Shown here: piece after piece, positions 6,079 to 12,719 of the stretch
How the letters are laid out: each line of letters opens with the position of its first letter
Position numbering within the stretch: position 1 is the stretch's first letter
From: Euperipatoides rowelli
Taxonomy: Eukaryota; Onychophora; Udeonychophora; Euonychophora; Peripatopsidae
Direction: 5' to 3' (one strand)
Assembly (NCBI GenBank): GCA_003024985.2
Contig: PXIH01S0002447.1
DNA length: 12,719 bases
Position numbers and translations under genes: made by a program
The notes under the pieces: generated by a model
Databases searched by the model: none
Told to the model about the DNA's origin: nothing
Seen by the model: only the letters and a program-made list of their open reading frames with translations

Positions 6079-8046
6079 AGATTAAAACAAATATAAATAA
6101 TATTAATTAGTTTCTAAAGAAATGATCATATAAAATTTTCCAGCAACACATGGCTGGGTAGTTTAAGATTATATTAGAAAATTTTGAATAATATTTCAAT
6201 CTAGAGAAAGAATACTCCATCCAATTTTGCTGGGCAAATAAAGTATAAGCCATAGAATAGGCTATCATAAACAACAGTTATCTTGGCCTTTTTATTCTTG
6301 AAGTCTAACATCCATATAAATCTTTTTACTGGCATGAAATTAATTAATTGTGTGACTACGACAACTATAGAGAATACCTTAAAAAAAAAAAAAAGATTTG
6401 CTGGTAAAAAAATATTAGCCAATATTATCTAACTTAACAATTGAGTCCAAATAGGCTATCAACTTCCCATTTCATAGTTTAGTTTAAGTCTAGAAAATAC
6501 AATAGAGTTACTAGTCTATATCCTTTGGCATTGCTATTAAAATCACACCTAATTATTTACCATAATAATTTGCTTTCAGATACCAGTCAGGCAGATACAT
6601 TAAACTATCCCACAAGTTACCATCTCACAAAATTATCAGTAATATCCTAAAATTAGATTAGGTAAAAATTATTACACTTAAATCTCCACGTTTTAAATAA
6701 ATGCAAGTATCATGTGAACCCTTGGGTATGTGAACAGCGGCTACATTTCGTATATGGTATGTTTTGGACTAAACAACAAAAGTGAAAATCAGTTTTTCTT
6801 GTTAGAACTAGGATTTGAATACCATCCTATCAAGTTAATATTAAAATCTCAATTCTTATATATACAGTGTATACTGTAACAACTTAGCTTATACTTGTAA
6901 AGTATCTTATGCTTGGTACTCTAAATACTAGTCATTTTTTATTTTTACCTTATCCATTAATCTTTATATTTTTTTTTATTAATGGTATTAGCATTTTACA
7001 ACTTTAAAATCTCTTAAAAATGACAGAAAGATTATTGTTCCCAGTGAGTCTCCCATACAAAAATTACATTATTCCCAATTGTCCAAATGCTGTAACTCTC
7101 ACTATATATAATATACAGTATAAAAGAATTATTTTATAAATACAAACAAGTTTTAGGAAAGCTTTATTTTTATTTACAATGTTAATTTATTCTTTACTTT
7201 ATCATTTAAAAATAAATTACTTAACTCTTCATATTTAATCTATTAAAAAATTAGTTTATAAAAGTAGTATACATGTATTATCTTTCTAACAATTACAGCC
7301 AAAAAAAAAATTGGCTATCTTTGACCACATATTTATCATGTTTCTGGTAAAGCCTCTATTTTAAGAGGTTTTCTAGTATTGAAAATCAAATACCAGAAAT
7401 TCTTATCAGTAGGTTTACATGAGTTTTATCTAATATCAACAACTCTCAAGATTTGATAAATCTCAACAATTGTTTGCTATTTGAATTTATAAAAAATAGA
7501 ATATCTCTAGGCTACTGTTATTTTTTTTTATTACATAACACATCCTATAAATTAATATTTTTTTATTGTTAGGTTTGGAGATGGATCAATATTTATCTGG
7601 CAATAAAAAGAAATTGATTATTAAATTAATAATTGATTAATCTTTCTTTTTCTTTTTTTAAAAAAAAAATATTTTTGTAAATTTTTTAATTCTCGGAAAA
7701 TTATAAACTGCAGTATTCTGACCAAACAATTAAGTAGCCTATCCAATTTCCTGAATAAGCTGTTTGAACGAGATAATCAAAATAGTAAATTGAAACGCAG
7801 TTGTGTTTTTGTTGTTTTGTTAAGCGCCTAAATACAGGCAGCATTTAATTTCCCACGGTATATTTCAAGCTTGACTACCACACACACTGTGCATGTTTCA
7901 ATCTACATTAGTACTCTGCCTAAAAATTTTCAAAAACAAAATTATTGCACCCATTGATTATCATAGGGTTGGGGCATAATTACTTATTACAGTGTTCGAC
8001 ACTAGTGTTGGCAACAAGACAAATACAAAGCAAGATGTATTAAATA
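6079..8046. other. A+T-rich non-coding stretch
   Basis: Long A and T runs (6380-6394, 7660-7672 and others) and short AT-rich dyads. A 73-codon minus-strand frame (6201-6422) shows no recognisable motif and is partly read from a poly(A) run. One nested hairpin is listed separately. I see no gene, tRNA or transposon end here. Confidence 0.55.
7341..7399. repeat. Nested hairpin, 59 nt
   Basis: Outer arms TTTCTGGTA (7341-7349) and TACCAGAAA (7391-7399) are exact complements. Inside, CCTCT (7353-7357) and AGAGG (7364-7368) form a second small stem. The stems are short and the rest is unpaired A+T-rich, so it may be chance. Confidence 0.4.
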
Positions 8047-8089
8047 CCATCAGTTGTTATCAACTGATGGCAGATTTATGCCATCAGTT
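8047..8089. repeat. Three-arm, two-choice hairpin
   Basis: CCATCAGTTG (8047-8056) pairs exactly with CAACTGATGG (8061-8070) around a 4-nt loop. The middle arm AACTGATGGCA (8062-8072) also pairs exactly with TGCCATCAGTT (8079-8089) around a 6-nt loop. The two stems cannot form at once. The block occurs between A+T-rich flanks with no gene near. Confidence 0.8.
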
Positions 8090-8276
8090 AAAAAATAAAT
8101 AAACTCTTGCTGTCTGAATTTTTGTCAATTCGTTTTTTAATTGGTCACTAACAATTTAAAATATCAGTTTGCTTCATTCTCTGAACGACTTTTGCTTATA
8201 GAACTTTAGAAATTAAATAAATTTTAAAAGATTGCATTATTTTTAGTTTAATTGTAATTTTGAGGTTATTATGTAC

Positions 8277-8431
8277 AAAGGTAAAGAGGATGTAGGGAGG
8301 AGTAGATGGGGAAAAGATAGGGGAGAGAGTAGGATAGGTTAAAAAGGAGAGGAAGAAAAATTGGTGGGGGAGGGAGGACAGGGAGATGGGAAGGAAAAGG
8401 GGGAGAGAAAGGGGAGGGGAAAAAGAGAAAA
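8277..8431 (+). repeat. Polypurine tract with G-quadruplex potential
   Basis: About 155 nt are nearly all A and G on the plus strand with only scattered pyrimidines. GGGGG (8366-8370), GGG (8372-8374), GGG (8381-8383) and GGG (8388-8390) have loops of 1, 6 and 4 nt, meeting the usual G3+N1-7 rule, and more G4-length runs follow at 8399-8419. Such tracts can also form triplex DNA. The complement gives a Ser/Pro/Leu-rich open frame (8269-8466) that is a by-product of composition. Confidence 0.85.
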
Positions 8432-8956
8432 ATCTTTGTAAAATGTTTTGTAACTGTTTTGTGCATTTTTTATACAGTATGTTAAGTTTGTTTAGATTAT
8501 AATGAAACTAACTGTATAAGCTAAGGCTTAAACTTTTAGATTAAATAAATAAATAAATAACTATCTGTTTGCCATTGCAACATTGAATATGCCTCCAGTA
8601 TACCTTAAATGTGGGCAAGTATGTGCTGTCAGTCTAAAAACTTGGTGTCTATGCCTGTATTATGTAGTAGGAGTTAGGATTCAAGGACTATCCATGGGGG
8701 GGGGGGGGAGACAGGAACTACATGAGAGGAGGGAGTCTGAAGGTTAAAGACCTTGGACTGATTTTTAATTTTTATTCGTAGATGGGCAAGTTGGAGATAT
8801 TAAGCATTACGTATAATATTAATAGTCAATTGCATTTTATATGTTCATTTTACTAACTATATTGTAATACTTTTATTTTCCTATTTGTACTTTTCTACTT
8901 CAGGAATAAATATGATTTATTAAAAAAAAATTTATTGGAGAGAATAAATGTTTTTA
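8432..8956. other. Non-coding stretch with simple repeats
   Basis: Contains (TAAA)n-type sequence at 8541-8560 and the G13 run at 8696-8708 followed by purine-rich sequence. No supported gene; several AATAAA hexamers occur but with no transcript to attach them to. Confidence 0.5.
8696..8708 (+). repeat. G13 homopolymer
   Basis: Thirteen consecutive G, followed by purine-rich sequence (AGACAGG, GAGAGGAGGGAG). Likely length-variable. Confidence 0.85.
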
Positions 8957-8986
8957 GGGGGCCCACAACTTGTATGGGTGGCCCTG
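8957..8986. mobile_element. Second possible hAT-like terminus
   Basis: GGGGGCCCACAAC followed by GGGTGGCCCTG at 8986 has the same plan as 42-95: a GGGCC(C/T)(A)CA block, then a GGCCCTG end. On the minus strand it begins CAGGGCCACCC. No partner end was found on either side, so this may be a solo fragment or a chance likeness. Confidence 0.25.
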
Positions 8987-9320
8987 GTTCATGTTAGGAT
9001 AAGGTTAGGACTAGTAAAAACATAAAACTACTATCCATTTCGTTCATGTGACTAAAAATAAATGCTAACCTGCACAATCTGAGATCTTGTGTTTTGTTGA
9101 GATTCATGAAGTAATCAGAGTCACGGTAGTTGTATTAGAATAAAGTGATGGATATTTTTGAATGATTCGTTCATCCTGAATGACTCACGATAGCACTCTC
9201 ACTCTATCACTCCTAAGAAAAGAGCAAACTATTCATGGCCGCCACTAAATTAACTAGAATCGAACACAAAATCATATGTTTAAAAACCACAAAAGGAGTC
9301 AGAATGTTATTAGTGAATGA
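8987..9320. other. Non-coding stretch, moderate complexity
   Basis: No open frame of weight. The 9160-9190 part (GAATGATTCGTTCATCCTGA, then ATGACTCACGA) contains partial dyads and one TGACTCA (9181-9187), the same heptamer that recurs in the array 9321-9378. Confidence 0.45.
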
Positions 9321-9378
9321 CATTATTATTGACTCATTATTATTGACTCATTATTAATGACTCATTATTAATGACTCA
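9321..9378 (+). repeat. 14-bp tandem repeat with AP-1-type heptamers
   Basis: Four units of CATTATTAATGACT or CATTATTATTGACT occur in perfect 14-nt register: 9321-9334, 9335-9348, 9349-9362 and 9363-9376. Each junction makes TGACTCA (9330-9336, 9344-9350, 9358-9364, 9372-9378), the consensus recognised by AP-1 (Fos/Jun) and related bZIP factors. The first two units share a T and the last two an A at one position, which suggests stepwise duplication. Confidence 0.88.
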
Positions 9379-10598
9379 GTTGATAAATTAGTATTATTAA
9401 ATGAATAAAATAAAAGATTCCAAACAGTTTAGAATTAGTTTTAAGAAAGCAATAATAATATAAAGCTTATTTAGAAATAAACATTTCATAAATTTGTGAA
9501 TTAATGAAAAAAAGGAGAAATAAAATAAAAAGCCAATAACAAAGTTTAAAGTAATATTCAAGAATTTCAAGTTAAGTATGTCACTGGCGTATTGTAAACT
9601 TAAAGGTCACATACAATGAAAATATAAACTTTTTATGTTTCAAAGATAATAAAAAAAAATATACCAACTTTTTTTCTCCCATGTTTAAAAAAAAAATCAT
9701 AGCATATACTTTTAATTATTTACAATATAAATAAAAATAATAATTATGAATAAATAATTTAATAAAAGTATTATCTGCTTAATTATTATGTGGTAGAATA
9801 AGGAAGTCATTTAATCTCCACTAGAGTACCGGTACGATCAAACTAAGATGATGATTTGATCTTTTTTTTTTTTACACACTTCAAGTTCACTTATAAAATC
9901 ATAATTAAAAATTACTGTATATAAGGATAACTCATATTATCATCTTTATATTTAATTCATTCAGATTAGTTGACTATATAATCTAGAACAGAAATCGCCA
10001 CAATAAGTGATTTTATGAATTTTCATGTATCAAGAATAGTGTCCATTGTTAAACAATGAAAAAAAGTGTTTCGACACTACTATTTTATTTTAAACTAAAG
10101 GGTGTAAAGTGATTGTGATACTATTTGTGACATATTTACCATTTAAGGGTAGGCTTATTTGTTTAATGAAAATGAAGTGAAAAGAATTTCATTTTTATTA
10201 TATTTTTTATTGTATAAAAATTCTCAGGAAAAAAACTCATTTGAATGATTTTTTTTTTTTTCATAGAATTATATTTTAGTTTAATTTCGCTTAAAAAAAA
10301 CTATCATCCCATTCATGAAGAAATAAATAAATAAGTCTATTTTGAAAATTTGGCATATTATTTAGTAGGCTTCTTGATCATTTTACATATTTTGGATTTA
10401 AAAATTAGTTGAGAATTAAGGAATTAAAAATTGATAAACTGTTCATTGGCCGCCATATTTGAAGATGGTGAATTTAACTGATCAATAATAAACTTTTTGT
10501 CTGGTCTGTGAAATGTTTTGTTCATTGTCTGGTTAAAATTCATTTGGTGCGAGCCATAGTGTGTTGCCCATAACCTGGTTGGTATACTATCATTTTGA
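9379..10598. other. A+T-rich non-coding stretch
   Basis: Poly(A/T) runs at 9648-9657, 9860-9871 and 10248-10261, a TAAA run at 10320-10334 and a small palindrome CATTGTTAAACAATG near 10044-10058. GTACCGGTACGAT at 9826-9838 repeats a 13-mer found at 1710-1722. A YY1/Pho-like GCCGCCATATTTG lies at 10449-10461. No gene supported. Confidence 0.5.
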
Positions 10599-10633
10599 CC
10601 CGGAGAATTCGGGTTTAGTAATCATTCTCCGGG
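10599..10633. repeat. Inverted repeat CCCGGAGAAT / ATTCTCCGGG
   Basis: 10599-10608 and 10624-10633 are exact complements with a 15-nt loop, unusually GC-rich for this window. ATTCTTCGGGTTTGGAG at about 10651-10667 is a partial third copy of the same words. Confidence 0.75.
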
Positions 10634-10783
10634 CTCCTTGTTTTTATGAAAATTCTTCGGGTTTGGAGATTTCCAGTTAATAATAGAATGCATTATACCT
10701 TTAGTTTAGAATTGCGCTAGAAGCACAATTCTGCACAATATAATAAAACATATTTAGCAGTTATCAAAATATCTATAATGAAT

Positions 10784-10832
10784 AATATAGATTATATAGA
10801 TTTTTTGAATGAAAATATAGATTATATAGATT
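10784..10832 (+). repeat. 30-bp direct duplication
   Basis: AATATAGATTATATAGATT occurs at 10784-10802 and again at 10814-10832, exactly 30 nt apart, and near-identical sequence continues around it (GATTTTTTGAATGA against GATTCTTTG). It is a simple two-unit tandem duplication. Confidence 0.8.
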
Positions 10833-10891
10833 CTTTGCCATTTTTTTCTTACAACCAAAAAAAAAGCTTATCAAAATATTTTGTTCGGGTT

Positions 10892-10943
10892 GGTAACCCT
10901 AGGGAGTAGGTTACCCTCGTGCGGTCAGCAGTATTACTGACCG
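10892..10943. repeat. Two adjacent small hairpins
   Basis: GGTAACC (10892-10898) pairs with GGTTACC (10909-10915) around 10 nt, and CGGTCAG (10922-10928) pairs with CTGACCG (10937-10943) around 8 nt. They are separated by six bases and are GC-rich compared with the flanks. A conserved RNA or transposon end is possible, but the arms do not fold as a tRNA. Confidence 0.6.
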
Positions 10944-11142
10944 AAACTAACAAAACGATATCCAGTCAGCATATCAATAGCTTTTAATTTTACAAAAAAA
11001 TGAAAATGGGTAGGAAAAAAAAGTCTTCTGACCTTTCAATCTCATTTTGGCCTTTTTAGAAATAGGGTTAGACAAAATCGAAGCAATCAAAGAAAATAAT
11101 CTTTTGTGTAATGTAACAAAACAGTTACTTCTTTAATGGGAT

Positions 11143-11152
11143 GGGGGGGGGG
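11143..11152 (+). repeat. G10 homopolymer
   Basis: Ten G followed by AGGAGGGAGAAGG; third of four long G runs on the same strand. Confidence 0.8.
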
Positions 11153-11442
11153 AGGAGGGAGAAGGAATTTTGAAAATTAAAAAAAAATCTTCATATCTAC
11201 AGCACAGTAGATGTTGATGGTGTTTTACTTAAGAGAAACTTTGCTCAGGAGCCTTTTCTTTTAATCTGTATATTGCCAACTAATCTGTCATAAAAATTCA
11301 AACCACTTTCACATTCAAATGGATTTTATTCATTATAATGGCTTTATTATTTAATGGACAAATATGTCAATAAGGGACATTAAGTGGTTGTAATAAGCTT
11401 TATTGGTATATCAGGACAGAGAAATCAATTAAAGAACATTTT

Positions 11443-11481
11443 TATAAATGAAGTATACGGCCCCTTTAGTATTCATTTATA
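11443..11481. repeat. Inverted repeat TATAAATGAA / TTCATTTATA
   Basis: 10-bp exact arms (11443-11452 and 11472-11481) with a 19-nt loop that contains CGGCCCC. A+T-rich arms, so significance is modest. Confidence 0.5.
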
Positions 11482-11731
11482 GAAAGTGATATGCCGTGAA
11501 CATTGTTCATATTTGCTTTATGTGACATTGAACATTCTTTATGTTTCTTAGCGTATTAAAGATTTCCCTGCAATGAACTTATTTACAAAGGACTCAAAAT
11601 TTTGATCTTTTAATGAATTTAAATATTGATTTTTTATTTTTTTTTGTGCCTACACACTCTCCTCTATGCTATAACATAAAGGAAAATTTAAAAAAAAGCA
11701 TTCTCTAACATTTTATTTTTATTATTTGTAG

Positions 11732-11878
11732 ATTTAGAACTATCTAATTCTAGAGAGGACTTGCGGCCTGTCTCACCAAGACTCCATGATGAATCTCATT
11801 TGAGGCCTATCTCACCACGCTCAAGACCCTTGTCTCCACCTCCTCTTTCACCTCAAGAAAAAGTAGAACTAGAACGAG
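11732..11878 (+). CDS. Internal coding exon, Ser/Pro/Arg-rich disordered segment
   Basis: A T-rich tract ending TTTGTAG (AG at 11730-11731) precedes, and GAG|GTAAAA (GT at 11879-11880) follows. The 147 nt begin with two bases of a split codon and end with one, so both introns are phase 1 and the exon can be skipped without shifting frame. The 48 full codons have no stop; the other two frames close quickly, and this frame stops soon after the donor. Content is hydrophilic: LRPVSPRL near residue 10, LRPISPRS near 23 (39-nt direct repeat, 17 of the first 20 bases equal), then RSRPLSPPPLSP and a charged end QEKVELER. There are four Ser-Pro sites, suited to proline-directed kinases, and RSRPLSP fits the class I SH3 ligand R-x-x-P-x-x-P. 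Codon composition is much richer in G+C than the flanks. The gene is not recognised; phase 1-1 exons with SPR-type linkers occur in large muscle or cytoskeletal scaffold proteins, but that is only a guess. Confidence 0.75.
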
Positions 11879-12089
11879 GTAAAATATAATTACAAAACTC
11901 AAAACTATTATATTTTCATAAAGTCTAAGCTATTTTTTTTACTGCACATTTAAACAATTTGGTATGATGACCCTTCAGCAGAACTTGCTGGAGTTTGAAG
12001 ACCCAAATGATTTATCTTTTGTAAAGTTCAGTTGTAAAAGTATATTTTCTTTTTCCACATTCCTGTGCAAGAAAATAGGACAGGGAGAA

Positions 12090-12101
12090 GGGGGGGGGGG
12101 G
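12090..12101 (+). repeat. G12 homopolymer
   Basis: Twelve G within a purine-rich context (GACAGGGAGAA before, CGAGGGAGAAA after). Fourth long G run on the plus strand. Confidence 0.85.
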
Positions 12102-12216
12102 CGAGGGAGAAATAATAATTTCAAACTTTAAGGTCTATAATATATTGAAAGTAATAACCCCAGAGATTTATTAAGTGGCAATGTTATTGCTTGTGAGAAC
12201 GGGACATCAAGTTATA

Positions 12217-12253
12217 GGGCTATATCAAGGAGGTAAACCTCCTTGGGCTATAT
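12217..12253. repeat. Palindrome flanked by 9-bp direct repeats
   Basis: GGGCTATAT occurs at 12217-12225 and 12245-12253. Between them CAAGGAGGT (12226-12234), AA, ACCTCCTTG (12237-12245) forms a perfect 9-bp stem with a 2-nt spacer. The direct repeat/palindrome/direct repeat plan looks like a target duplication around a tiny foldback insert or a transposon excision scar. Confidence 0.75.
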
Positions 12254-12719
12254 GGATAGATTATATTTGTAATTAATTAATTATTTAGTTATATCTAAGT
12301 TTACTAATTATACAAAACTAGTTAGGTGCATATTAATCTTTTATATTAATAAATTTAAATATGAATACAGCTTAATGTAATTGTAAATCAAATAAGAAGA
12401 AAATACATTATAGTAAAAAAAAATGAAAATAATTCAAAGTTTTATTAATTTTGTTTTAAAGGGAAGAAATTTTATTTTTTTGTTTAGGATCTTCTGTATA
12501 TAACTCGATTTAATTTTTTTAAAAGACTCAAGGGATTATATTGTGATACAAAAATAGTATTAACCCCTTCCCATCTAACAAAAATGTTAGCTTTGTGCCA
12601 ATTTATCTCCACTATTTTGATAATTTTAACCTTTTTTTTAATGTCTTATAAAATTAATAAATTTTTATGTAAACAAGTAGTATTATACACCATTATAAAG
12701 GTAATGAAATAGTCTACAA

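Larger units (their letters stand above)
10944..11731 (+). other. Probable intron upstream of the exon
   Basis: No coding sequence is recognised here. Features are a G10 run at 11143-11152 with purine-rich tail and an inverted repeat at 11443-11481. The last 21 nt form the splice acceptor of the exon that starts at 11732: a T-rich tract and TTTGTAG ending at 11731. Confidence 0.5.
11879..12719 (+). other. Probable intron downstream of the exon
   Basis: Starts with the donor GTAAAATA and continues to the window edge without a second recognisable exon, so the intron is at least about 840 nt. It contains a G12 run (12090-12101) and a palindrome flanked by 9-bp direct repeats (12217-12253). The rest is A+T-rich. 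Confidence 0.55.

Noticed and set aside
6201-6422. 73-codon minus-strand open frame
   Set aside because: Partly translated from a poly(A) run, hydrophobic and motif-free.
6580-6661. Possible exon (TTTCAG acceptor, TTAG|GTAAAA donor)
   Set aside because: All three frames contain a stop before the donor.
6811-6831. Possible tRNA T-arm or B-box (AGGATTTGAATACCATCCT)
   Set aside because: The loop would be 9 nt and no matching acceptor, D or anticodon arms were found around it.
8269-8466. Ser/Pro/Leu-rich minus-strand open frame
   Set aside because: Product of the polypurine tract's complement, not a coding signal.

Overview
The window reads as a stretch of invertebrate animal nuclear genome: roughly 70% A+T by eye, no compact prokaryote-style genes, long non-coding tracts, simple repeats, one clean spliced exon, and decayed mobile elements of metazoan type. 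I cannot name the species. Two ambiguous bases (4624, 4663) are present. Nothing looks like an intact autonomous gene except the single internal exon near the right end.

Layout. 1-95 carries what looks like a hAT-type transposon terminus. 405-1755, minus strand, is a broken Polinton/Maverick-class (virus-like transposon) gene block, in transcription order: an A32/FtsK-HerA-type packaging ATPase, a short basic protein, and a second conserved Polinton protein. All three are split by frameshifts and stops. The block ends at an 18-bp-period minisatellite (1799-2015), where the ATPase Walker A part would be expected. From about 2911 to 5805, plus strand, lies a decayed Ty3/gypsy-type LTR retrotransposon: a weak LTR-like direct repeat at each end, a reverse transcriptase fragment near 3211-3411 and an integrase fragment at 5067-5610. 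A separate 1.16-kb element with 36-bp terminal inverted repeats (3644-4802) sits between these fragments, so the region looks nested. That element contains five copies of one 17-nt motif, two forming an almost perfect hairpin.

5806-11700 is non-coding A+T-rich sequence with local structure: a dual-choice hairpin (8047-8089), a 155-nt polypurine/G-quadruplex-prone tract (8277-8431), a 14-bp tandem repeat with one AP-1-type heptamer per unit (9321-9378), a palindrome-rich island (10599-10943), and four runs of 10-13 G, three in this stretch or beyond and one at 2766, all on the plus strand.

11732-11878 (+) is a 147-nt internal exon with good splice sites and phase 1 at both ends. It encodes a disordered Ser/Pro/Arg-rich segment with four Ser-Pro sites. 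The host gene is unrecognised; its introns extend beyond the window to the right and probably far to the left. The window therefore seems to be mostly intronic or intergenic sequence that has collected old transposons; the repeats and the exon show no functional link.
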